From contig JAJNNQ010000004.1 in assembly GCA_027886175.1 (NCBI GenBank), positions 15,453,501 to 15,517,500 of the forward strand: 64,000 bases of DNA, in the 5' to 3' direction. This document shows, in pieces, positions 1-10,412 of the stretch. The notes under the pieces are model-generated. The model was not told the origin of the DNA, searched no databases, and saw nothing but the letters and a program-made list of their open reading frames with translations. The position numbers and the translations under genes were made by a program. Every line of letters begins with the position of its first letter. Position 1 is the first letter of the stretch. This DNA is from Phylloscopus collybita (taxonomy: Eukaryota > Chordata > Aves > Passeriformes > Phylloscopidae).

Positions 1-3000
1 AGCATGAAGAATTAATTGGCATAGTCCAATGTCTGCTCTGTTAATGAGGTGTGTTCATGGGTGCAGATGTGTGCACAAAAATGTCATTCATGGACTTCTG
101 CCAAATAGTTATGGGCCAAAGCTCTTGAGTAATTTTAAGTTAGTGGCCTTCATAAAAACACTCTTTTGTTATTAACTGGCTGAGAGTATAACCACATATT
201 GCTGTAATTGAGTCAGAAGAAAGGAATGTGTGATTTCCTTTCTGGAAATGCCAACGTGAACCAAAAGACTCTGAAAACAACCCTTTAAACTTTATTAGGT
301 ATAGGTGAGTTAAAGGAAATACTCTGGGTACTAACAGGGGGAACAAGGAAATAGTAGTTTGAGTTTTGAAGAAAAAAATAACTCATCAAAATGTACCTAT
401 TCAGTTCCTTTACAGGTGCCCCTTGGTTTTTTCAAAGGTCAGTCCTAGCATCTGAGATGTAGTAGCTGAGAATAAATTGCATGTGCAAGATACATTAATT
501 GGAGGGAAACATCCATGAACATTTGACAGAAGGAGGTGTCTGTAAAAAAAAGTTAGTATTTTGTAAGAGTTTCTTATTTCTTCTAGTTGTCTCCTTTCCA
601 TCTACAATTATACTACAACAAAAATATTTTTTTTTAAATTAAGCATTGATAATGCTCAATATGAAATGAACTATTGGTGCTATGACAGAACAAGTTCAGC
701 ACTAATATATTCTTTCAAAAACTGCGTAGATTTCAAGGAGTTACTTATATTTTACTGCACTATTTATTTTACTTTAACATCCTGAATATAGAGAGAAATC
801 ATGGTTTAATGGGAAATATATGTGGGTTCTTACTCCTGAGGAGCAGCCTGGCTCTGCTCCAGCAAAGCTCTCAACTTCCAGCACTAAATTAGTCCTAGAG
901 ATTGAGTACAAAGACCCTTGAAATATCAGGCCCTACAGATTTACAGGCCAGGATTTTGCACGTGTGTAAACCCATGTAGCTTCCTTTGCTGCTTTGGTTG
1001 TCTTAGTCTGACTTATGCAAGCTGAAGATTTGTCTGAGTACAGACTTTAACAGGAGGTTTCCCAGGTCTTCCCTACCAAAGGCAAGCGATCGTTGCTCAG
1101 GAGAGCAAAAGCTGCAGAGGAGCTTGTTAAGAGAGCACTGGAGCTGAAATGTGGTCTAATATCATGTAAAAATCAAAGAGAAGGGGAGCATTTCAGCTAG
1201 CTTTGACACATCCAAGAGCTGCTTGTGAAATAAAAGATGGTAGTAAACACCCCACTCAATAAGGTAAGGACTTACAGAAGGACATAAAATGAAAACTGTG
1301 CTGTAACTATGGAGTTTGTTATTTTGTCATTCACATAAATATACTGAATATCTTTCCCCAGGTATGGTTGTTACAAACAGTACTTTGTACAATACAGAGG
1401 ATAAAGCTAAAAAAATTATACAATTTTTAATATGCACCGTTTTCCTTTCTTTTGCACTTTTTCACTACTTTGAAGAACAATAATGTATCCCACTTTTTTT
1501 TTTTTTTTTTTTTTTTTTTTGTGGGCATCTGTATTTTCCTAAATAGAACAAGTAGTTTAGAGACGTCACTAAATAAAATATTTATACTGACTCAACATTC
1601 TTTAGTAGAAGCAAAGAGAGACTTCTTGGCAACTTGCTACTGATTTAATCAGGGCTTAGAACTGTATATGCATGCACATACACATAAAAATTCTCTCAAG
1701 GTATAATGTGATAGCATTAGAAATATTAAGGCATTATATAATGTGCTTGACTAGTAGTCATAGGCTACCAAGTTCTCCACTTAAAGTGCATTGCAGGGCC
1801 AAGCAACTTATCTGTAAGCACTAATGTAAATCCTTTTGTGCACCATTCAAGAAGGACAGAAATCTATAGAAACCTGAAGTGGTTAAAATGGGCAGAAATT
1901 GTTCCACTGACATGTTATTTTAAATTGTTCCAAAGCTGAGATGTCATGGACGGAATCAGTCAGTTCTTATATAAAACTTGAAATAAGACAAAAGCAATTT
2001 GTTAGAAGAAAAAAAAAAAGTATTTCCTTTAATAAAATGAGCAGAAAATCTTGCAGGTTTTTTTCAGTAATGCTGGACACTAAAAAAAATTAAGGAAAAA
2101 CATAACAAGAAATTAGGAACATTATATTTTATTAGTTTTAATTAAACATTTAGGAGAGTCAATTTCTGGAGCAGTGCTGATTAGAGGTGATGATTACTCT
2201 GCACTTAGATTAGACTCTGGAGGCAGTGTGTCAGACACCATTTTTGAATTACAATCCTCAAGCCCTGCCCAAAGAACTTTGTAATTTACTGGTCTCCTAT
2301 CCTAAGAGTAAACAATTGCCTTTCTTTCTCCAGGCTATCCTGAGTGTTATGGTCCAGCAACAGGCATGGAGTTACCATTTGCTCTGTTCCACCTCTCTCA
2401 TCTCCTTGGACTGCTCTTTCCATGTGACCTTCATGTGAAGACTGGTGGAGATCAAGAGATCTTAAGCCAAGTCACAATATAAATCAATATAATTCACAAT
2501 ATACCAAGTCAGAATATAATTCTTCATTAGGTTTAGCTTCTAGAAGACATCATGGGTCCTGTTATCTGAAAATACTGGTTATTAAGTGAGATAGTTTTGT
2601 GAGAGAAACTCTGATGTGATTCCCTAGGTGATCATACAACCAGGAAGAAGACAATAACCCCTACCCGCTTCAGAATATTTTTCAAAACAGGAATCCCTTG
2701 CTCCTTCCAATTTCTGTGTTGCTTTAAATTAAAAAAAATAAACCAACTTCAGCTTGGTTATGAAAAGGTTAGTCAACACAATAAATAAATTCTCAATTAC
2801 TTCTTTCTTATTACTTTACCCAATACAGTATTAGTCATTTAATCTGGTCAACAAATATGGCAAGACACTCTGATAAGAGAATTAAAAAACACTTTGAAGC
2901 ATCTATAAATAAATTTCCATAAATATAAAGTTTCATCTTCAAAGATCACAAGACCGCAAAACCCTTTTTGGCATATAAAACCACTATTAATCTTTTGCAC

Positions 3001-5679
3001 AAAAAACCTCCAAAATACTCCAAACAAACCCAAAGCAATATAAGCCTAATTCATATGTTTCAGGAAGAAAGAACAGGGAGTATGAAGGACAATTCTAGCT
3101 CTTTCAGTCCCTCCAATAACAACAGCAAATGATTTGTAAGGTTTAAATGCACAGAAGTAGCACCATTCAAAGAGGCAGTTAAATTTAGCAGTTGCATGCT
3201 AAACTGATCATCAGTTTCATAATAACTGCAAAAATATCTAGACAGTTTTGACTTTTGCTGTGGGTATTTATTCAGAGTCTGCTGGGCTTTCAAAACTGGA
3301 AGCAATAGAATGCTGGAGTTTGGCTTCAATGATCACAGCCTATATACATTTTGGAAAAAATAAGCACAAATTGGAAAGACCATATTTGAATGAAGTGTAA
3401 AGTCCTAATCCACATCTCTTGACACACTGTGAGCTCTATTTCAAAGCTTTATTGCTAAGCATATTCAAAAGCAGGAAGGCCAAATATCATCAGGGTTTTT
3501 TTTTTCCTGATTAGACTTGAAGTGCTAAGAGAGATTCTTGCAACAGCCAATGCAGAGCATCACAAAAAAGCTTTTCAAGCACCTGAAAAATAGAACATCT
3601 TCAAAGGTAAGTGCCATTGGCAGTAGTTTAATTCAATGAAAACTTGAAACTGGGGGTTTGAACATCGAGGGCGTGGATTCAATAAAATTCAGAGTCTGTG
3701 ATAAACTCAAAATGTCAAGGGAGAGGGGGAGGATTTTTGTTTTAGAGCATTGAGCCCAGTAACTCTGATTCAGCAGCATCAGTTACTCAATCTATTCCTC
3801 AAGTGGGGAAAATATTTATTCTGGCAAGATCCTCCCACAAGGGCCTATTTTCTGCTTGGCAGAAAATAATTTCTTACTGTTTTTCTCCATTGAAACCATT
3901 CTTTTTTTCTGGCTTCCCTTTTTAGTCCACAGGGTATTGAATAAATGTGTCAATTCATTGCTTAAGCCTTATAAAGAAAATTTTACCATGATTGATTCAG
4001 AAAAAGTGAGGTAGTCTTCCATTATAGTATGAACCAATTTGATGACTAATGAAAATAAACATTTAAACTGCACAGAGCAAATTAAATTGGACTTTTCCAT
4101 ATGTCTTTGATCACACTAGAGTAAGAAATGTCTCTCTTACAGTCTATTGAAACGAACCTCTCTGATTATCTTTAAGTGAAAGACTTGATATTAATTAGTT
4201 ATAGAATTTTCTAAAAACTTTCATACCATAGTAAGGAAAGAATTCTCTTCTTTTTTTTCTCCAATAAGATGAAGCCCTTGTCATAATGCCATTAAGAAAG
4301 TGACTTGTTTTTTTCCTCTACGGGACATTAGGCCTTTATATAATTACTGCCCAAATCATAAAGGAAACTTGGCTTGCAGGTCATTTGAAATAGGTTTCAG
4401 GGAAGTAAATAACTGTGGAAATTAATGCAAAAACCAGCTATAGACATGTCGGCACTGGAATAATAGAAAGCATGTGTGAGCAACTTTATCTAATGGGAGT
4501 ATGTGTTTATATACTAACTCTATATTCTTCAGATGTAAGGCTGAATATAGAAGAGGCAGAGTTATTTTAATGTTCACAAATACTCTAGTAGCTGCATTAA
4601 CTCCATATATTATTATTTAACTAACACTTTCATCTCTTTGGCTGTGCCATTTCTACTTACTCAATACAGCCAACTAGGTTTTAGGACAGGGAAGGACAAG
4701 TAAGACATTTTCCCCCTCCAATGAAATTTCTCAATGTTAACAGAAATTACTTCTTCATGACCCTCTATCAAACCCTTTCCAAATCAATGGTAAATCACCG
4801 TACTGGTAGGGTAAGTCAGCCCTTCATGGGAGGACCACAATCTCACCTAGTTTATTTTGCTGTTGACCTAAATGTGTGACCCAATCAAGAACTCCACAGG
4901 CCTGAAAATACACGGTCTGAAAGACGATGACAAACAATAGCCTTCCAGTTAGCAGACTTAAAAGGAGGCTTTGTTCAAACTAGAATGAAAGATTAAACTG
5001 AACAGCTCTGTTCCATATCACATGCTACTAACATATTCAGGGCCAGTTGAGAGCCCAAGCATGGAAGAAAATCAGTGGCACCAAGCATTACCTGGCTTTA
5101 AGCAGATCTGCGGCTGCTCTTGTTAATGCTAGTGATTTAAGGAAAAAGCATTGCTTGGCAGTTGGAGACAAAATTACAGGTATATGACTTACAAGATTTT
5201 CAACTTGAATTGCATACAAATTTGTAATCTGTGCTTTAAACTATATATGAGTTTGAAATTAATCAATATGTTGCTATCATCAGGAACTTTCTCAGAAAAG
5301 AGGGAATGTCCTCTAGAACTGGCAAAACAAATATATAAATCTTTTCACTGTAGTGCTATTAATTCAAGTGACATATTACTGATCTTTTAAACTGAATGTA
5401 ACAGCCCAGACAGAGATCCCAGAAAGTGGAATTTGTAAAAATATTTTCCAGAGCATTTCAGCATTTTTAGTAACTTAAAAGTCTGAGTTTTTCAGCTGAA
5501 ATACTGTAATGGGTTTCTCCATAACATGCAAACTGCCTCTACTTTCTGTTTAATCAAATCTGAATGCTTGTGAACAGACCTTGAACAGATGCATCACCTG
5601 AAAGTACAGCTATGTTTTTCTTGAATATCAGACTTTATTGTCATCAAATATTAGGAGGACTGTCATCTATTTGAAGAAT
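1..5679. other. Unassigned AT-rich DNA, no gene
   Basis: No coding region, RNA gene or recognisable transposon was found here. Open frames are at most 89 codons and carry no protein motif I recognise. The sequence is AT-rich with scattered short A and T runs; the only clear simple repeat is the T27 run listed separately. Old, strongly diverged repeats or conserved non-coding elements could be present but cannot be seen without alignment. Confidence 0.6.
1494..1520. repeat. T27 homopolymer
   Basis: This is an uninterrupted run of 27 T. No retroposed gene body or SINE is recognisable next to it, so it is treated as a simple repeat. It creates a phenylalanine stretch in an otherwise meaningless open frame. 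Confidence 0.9.
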
Positions 5680-6840
5680 GTTGAAAGGAACAGGCAGGCC
5701 TTGTATCCAATCAACACAGGATTTTAAGGCTGGAGTAGCTGGTAGAATTTTGGGGGGTTTTGACCAGAAGATGGTCTATACACCACCTGGACTACTGATG
5801 CTTGGTGAGATGCACCTTTCTCAGAGGGGAGAAAAGGAAGTTTTCACAGGAGCTAGAAGGACTCATTGATAGACCTCAAAACTAAATTGGAAGGGGAAAA
5901 GCCACAAAAGCAGTATTGCCAGTGGGATGGCACACCAAATCTTGAGGAACTGACTGAGAGTGCAAGCTCTCAATCTGCTCTGTGAAGTACTGTCAACAAC
6001 AAACCACACCTGAAACCAGTACATTCACCCTGAGAAACAACCAAGATGAGCTCAAAGATTTGGCCCAGACAAATGACATCATTGGCACAAGCAAAACCAT
6101 GTGTGAGGAGTCAGTCCTGTGACTGGTGTGGATGAGGGATGGTTACAGGCTCCTTGGGAAGGACAGGCAGAGCCGGTGGGGCAGTGGGGTGGCATTGTGT
6201 GTGTGAAGAGAGGGGCTGCAGTGTAGGGAGCTCACAATCAGCATTGGTGTGGTTGAGACGTCTAGGTAAGGGTTAGGGGACAAACAAATAATGGTAATGG
6301 AAGACAATGGCAGCAACAAATTTCTCTTCAAGGAACAAAGGAACACTTCCAAATCAACTTCTCCTGTTCTTATCAGGGATTTCAACTTGACAGAGATTAA
6401 CAGAAACATCACACAGCTGGCACAGAAGATTCCTCAGGTTCAGAGAATTCTTAAAACACCTGGATGATAACTTCATGATACTTCCTCCTAATATCTAATC
6501 TAATATCTAATCTAATATCTAATAACTTCATCCTAATATCTAATCTTAAACTACTTTCTCAGTTTGAATCCATTCCCCCTTATCCTGTCATGTCCTTGAA
6601 AATCATGCCTCTCTCTTTCTTGTCAGCTCCCTTTAGGTATTGGAAGTTCACAATTACATACTAAGGATACTAAGGAAGTCAAGTAGGAATGATGTCCTCG
6701 CCGATTTGTCACTGGTTAACAGAGTCACCTGAGTGAAGTGGTGATTGGTGGTTGTCTTGGCCACAGAGAACACGAAGAAAGAAAAGCTCATAAATAGCTC
6801 CCTATACTGAAAGAATTTTGTTGAAGTCTAATTCCACCAT
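5680..6840 (+). mobile_element. CR1 LINE, 5' half (leader and endonuclease region), decayed
   Basis: The stretch from about 5690 to 5880 resembles the CR1 segment upstream of ORF2, with the landmarks AGGCAGGCCTTGTATCCAAT, ATTTTGGGGGGTTTTGACC and CACCACCTGGACTACTGATG. From about 6120 it follows the endonuclease part of ORF2; frame-by-frame it reads like DGYRLLGKDRQ, and GGGATTTCAACTTGACAGA near 6374-6392 corresponds to the GDFN endonuclease motif with a changed residue. After an interruption at 6481-6659 the match appears to resume (GTGGTTGTCTTGGCCACAGA near 6747-6766). Stops and frameshifts show it is dead. CR1 copies normally lose their 5' end and keep the 3' end; this one is the reverse, so a later deletion probably removed the rest. 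The outer limits are approximate. Confidence 0.7.
6481..6659 (-). repeat. Templated insert copied from the CR1 at about 10.05-10.18 kb
   Basis: Bases 6532-6659 match 10049-10176 over 128 positions with no gap and one difference: T at 6586 against C at 10103, which forms part of a CpG. The piece lacks both ends of the CR1 unit and sits inside an oppositely oriented CR1. Its left edge, 6481-6531, is a stutter: the CTTCCTCCTAATATCTAATC start is copied, TAATATCTAA is repeated, and the host phrase ATAACTTCAT appears a second time before copying restarts. This looks like repeated template switching during break repair rather than retrotransposition. Confidence 0.75.
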
Positions 6841-8774
6841 TCCTAACCTCACTATCTGCTTCATTTAATAAATACATTTACCAGCTTGAGCCAGCTGGCA
6901 AAATTAACAACTAAACTAAAACATCTGGAGTACTTTTGGACACGAAACTAAAATTAAGAAGTGGGGGAATACAGACAGAAATGAACAAAAATGGAAAGGA
7001 TTTAATTTTTTTTAAATGCACAGGACTAGAATTTTGTGCTGCAGAAGGAGCTGACAAAGAAGGAAGAATCTTCTAATTGCCAATGATATATCTACCTCCT
7101 TCTTAAATGCATGTTTCTCAACAGCTGCTTGTTTCTTGCGAATGTCAGGTTCCTTCATAGGAAAACACATTTCCACTGGTCCTTAAACAAAACCAGACTC
7201 CTGTTTATTTCTGTGGTTAGCTTCACTGAAGGAGGAAAAAAGTTAATGAAGAAAAGGAGAGCAGGTAAGATTTTACATGTAGGTGCGTTAGCACATTTAC
7301 AGCATTTTTATGTTGGTTTTTGGTTTGGTTTGGTTTGGGGTTTTTTTGTTGTTGTTGCTTTTTTGTTTGTTTGTTTTAATAAGGTAGAAATAGATTCAGT
7401 AGGGTAAGAAAGTACTGAGTGTCTGTAAAAATTGTTTCAAAAACAAGAGTTTGACTGCAAGCTATTTTTAATTTCCTTTTAATAATCCCAGAAAAATGTT
7501 CCCAGACTATCTAAAAGTTTTTTCAGAAGACTGTCTTATATTTTAGAAAGTGAGAATTCTTTGGTAAATCTGAGAAGCATTTTTATCATAAGAACATCAG
7601 CTCAGCACTCCTTGTGGAATATACTAAGAAAGAGTAGGAAAATATTTTTTAGGTGAAGACGTTGTTATTTACCCATTTGGGGGACATAAGTTAGAATATT
7701 ACAACTAATTCATAAAACTTATCTGCATCTCTACATTATTTTGCATCTAAAAGTAAAAGGTAAAAGCACAGATGAGAATTTCATTCACCAAAATAAAATG
7801 CAGTGAATCACAATTACTGGTGTAGAGGGAATTCTTTCAGCATAACATCAGTGATGGAAAGATACAGCATTGAGACTTGCTGCCAGGAAATAACTAATAT
7901 TTACTTTACATTTGCAGTGGTTTGAGTGTCTACCAAAATAATTCACTCTTTTTCCTACTGTGAGATATGATTAGAAGAAAAGCTAAGGAGTATCAAACTT
8001 GAAGGGTATAAAGAGAGGCTTATTAATACACACTAAAAGAAGAAAATGAGAATGAAAATGAAACTTTCGAAAACACTTCACCCCACAAACTGTTCACTTT
8101 CCCACAAACAACATAAAGAGACAAAATCCGTGATTTTCAGTCAGTTTCACCATTTAATAATAATCTTTCATCAGTTCTTAGGGAAAGAATTCTCTCTTAG
8201 AACTCCCATGAAGACATCAACACAAGAAACAGTCCTCTGGTGGCTCCCATGTTATGAAACTTCAGCTGTCCAGAAAAACTCTGCAAACTGTGAAACCCCT
8301 CCCATTAGTAGCTTTCCCAAGCTGCATATGGGTATTGGATACTTTGGGGTGTCATTTTAAAGATACAACAACTGCTAAGGCAAAGGATTTTCATCTCATG
8401 GAACAGAGATCTCCTTTCTCTTTCTCTAGGGGCAGATTCTTCATCATCATCCATTCGCTGTCTTCAAGCTTCTTACGGGATCACAGCTTCTCATAAGATC
8501 AATATTCACTTATCCCATCACAAACACCTTGGCTTCTATCCATCTCCCCAGTCCATATTTTCCATGGTTTAAAGGAATATTCTAATATATTACATGGTAT
8601 ATACACTACCATGGCTCATAAAAGACTTTCAGCCTCAGATAATCAACTCCTCAATCCTTTCTCTCAATTAGTCTTTCACTCCCTCTTCACTGACTTCCGT
8701 CTCATGTCAGGTCTTCTCTACACTTCACTCTGTCCTTTTCCTTTTACTCAAAAGGAAGGTTAAAGTTTTAAAGG
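6841..8774. other. Unassigned AT-rich DNA
   Basis: No gene or identifiable transposon is visible. The longest open frame is 104 codons and resembles no protein I know. A G/T-rich low-complexity tract at 7312-7377 is listed separately. Confidence 0.55.
7312..7377. repeat. G/T-rich low-complexity tract
   Basis: Imperfect GGTTT and GTTT units change into GTT and TTTG units. The tract produces a run of hydrophobic codons in a chance open frame. Confidence 0.8.
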
Positions 8775-8781
8775 TTTCATC

Positions 8782-9320
8782 TGCCAAGGGAAGAGTTAAC
8801 ATCTCGCCAAGGCCTGCAGATGGTCATGCAATGGTTCTCTGCCCCAAGGATTTCAAAGCCCCGGGGATGGGGAGGCTCAGAAAGGACAGCTGGGATCTCT
8901 TGGGTGGCTGGGCTTTTGCCCCCCCCCCCCCCCCTCAGCCTTAAAGGGTGAGCCTGGCCCAGCCCGGGCTTGGTGCTGCTCCTGGGGGCTGGGGGGACAT
9001 CTCCCTTGGCCTGGCCAGTGGCATGGGGCAGGCCTTAGGGTCTGCTGGGTGTTAACAGCCATGGCTTCCTCTTCTCTGCTGCTACAGCAGCAGCAGAGCC
9101 CGGCCGGGCCATGCCAGGCCCAGGCCCTGTGGCAGAATAGGGTCAGCCCGTTGCTCCTGTTACCTCTCACAAATCCTGGGAAAAAGAGAGATTTTTCCCA
9201 GGGTTCCCTGATTTTTAAGTTGTGTATCCCAGAAGCCCTATATGTAACTGGTAATCCGGTTTTCAGATTCAAAACCAGTTCCTAATTGGTTTTTGCTATC
9301 TGTGCAAAACCAGCACAGCA
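8782..9320 (-). mobile_element. Probable solo LTR, GC-rich, avian endogenous retrovirus
   Basis: This is a sharp GC-rich island in AT-rich surroundings. It is flanked by exact TTTCAT copies at 8775-8780 and 9321-9326, consistent with a 6-bp target-site duplication of a class II-like retrovirus. On the minus strand it begins TGCTGTGC and ends TTGGCA, giving TG...CA ends if the single extra base at 8781 is treated as an insertion or a mutated terminus. A TATA-like CCTATATG lies near 9237-9244. I found no AATAAA, which weakens the case. It contains a C16 run and a CAG/CTG inverted repeat near 9066-9091. Minus-strand frames across it are not coding. Confidence 0.6.
8919..8934. repeat. C16 homopolymer inside the LTR
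   Basis: An uninterrupted run of 16 C lies in the GC-rich block. Its length is likely to vary between individuals and to be error-prone in sequencing. Confidence 0.9.
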
Positions 9321-9605
9321 TTTCATGCTGTCATTTGAAGTCATAATGGAGAGGAAGAGTGCAAAGTGAAAGATTTTTTGCCTTGGTGGAGTATTAAAAT
9401 TATTATTAGGATGAACTGAGGCAGACAAAGTGATATCTTACTTTTACTGGAATTCTCTTTTGAGTAAAAGAAAAAATAGGGAGATGGAAGGTTATTTTCT
9501 TTTTGTGGACCCATGTTTCAAACATTTAAAACAAATCATAGAACCATAGATTTGGATTCAAGGGGACACTGAAGATCATCTAGTTACAAAAACCCTGCCA
9601 TGGAC

Positions 9606-9908
9606 TATCACTCTGTTCTTCTAAAGTTTTTCTAAAGTTCTTTCAGCCTCCTGATGTTTACTTTTTGAAATGGAGTTCCTCATGCACTTTTCATGTAAAT
9701 AATGATTGCTTTGCATTCCTTTCTGGAGGAGGAGAGAATTGATAGACTGTTGGTTTGACCAGTGTGGTTGGAGAGGACAATTTTCTACCTCCAATCCATG
9801 GTCACTGTTGGAATTCTATAGATGTCAAGGTCTGTAAATAAACTGCCCCTTTTTTTGCCTTGGACATCTCAGTGTGAGAGTGTCGTTCATTTATGTCGTA
9901 TTGAGACA
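9606..9908 (+). mobile_element. Solo LTR inserted into the CR1, 6-bp target duplication
   Basis: The 303-bp element is flanked by exact ATGGAC copies at 9600-9605 and 9909-9914, at a point where the surrounding CR1 is otherwise continuous. The right end is GAGACA, as expected for an LTR; the left end reads TATCAC instead of TGTCAC, probably a G-to-A change. A polyadenylation signal AATAAA at 9837-9842 sets the orientation, followed by a T-rich stretch typical of the R/U5 junction. A 6-bp duplication is characteristic of class II (ERVK-like) elements. No internal retroviral sequence remains, so two LTRs probably recombined. Confidence 0.88.
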
Positions 9909-10175
9909 ATGGACAGGGCCACTTCCCACTGGACCAGGTTGCTCAGCCCTTTCAGTCTGGCCTTGAACACCTCCAGGGATGAGGTATCTACAGCTTCTCT
10001 GGGCAATCTGTTCCAGTGCCTCACCACCCTCACAATAGAGAGCTTCCTCCTAATATCTAATCTTAAACTACTTTCTCAGTTTGAATCCATTCCCCCTTAT
10101 CCCGTCATGTCCTTGAAAATCATGCCTCTCTCTTTCTTGTCAGCTCCCTTTAGGTATTGGAAGTTCACAATTACA

Positions 10176-10412
10176 TCATCCCAAAGCCTTCCTTTTCTTC
10201 TCCACTATGAACAGACTCCATTGTCTCAGCCCTTCTTCATACGAGAGATGCTCTATCCCTCCAATGATCCTGGTATCCCTCCTCTGGACTTGCTCCAACA
10301 GGTCCATGTCCTTCCTGTGCTGGCCACCGCAGATCTCAATGCAGCCCTGCAGGAAGGGTCTCACCAGAGCAGAGCAGAAGGGCAGAATACCCCACCTCAC
10401 TCTGCTGGCCAT
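10176..10412 (-). pseudogene. C-terminal remnant of CR1 ORF2 (reverse transcriptase polyprotein)
   Basis: The minus-strand frame is open for 78 codons and contains DMDLLEQVQRR followed by EHLSYEEGLRQ and LFIVEKKRKALG, which resembles the conserved C-terminus of CR1 ORF2 downstream of the reverse transcriptase domain. The catalytic domain and everything upstream are missing, so it cannot encode an active enzyme. The apparent start methionine is internal to the ancestral frame. Confidence 0.6.

Noticed and set aside
1494..1520. T27 run as the poly-A tail of a minus-strand retrocopy
   Set aside because: The sequence to its right resembles no gene or SINE, and no target-site duplication was found.
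8877..9272. 131-codon minus-strand frame, rich in Cys, Pro and Gly
   Set aside because: It is contained in the probable solo LTR and shows no domain; the composition comes from C and G runs and CAG repeats.
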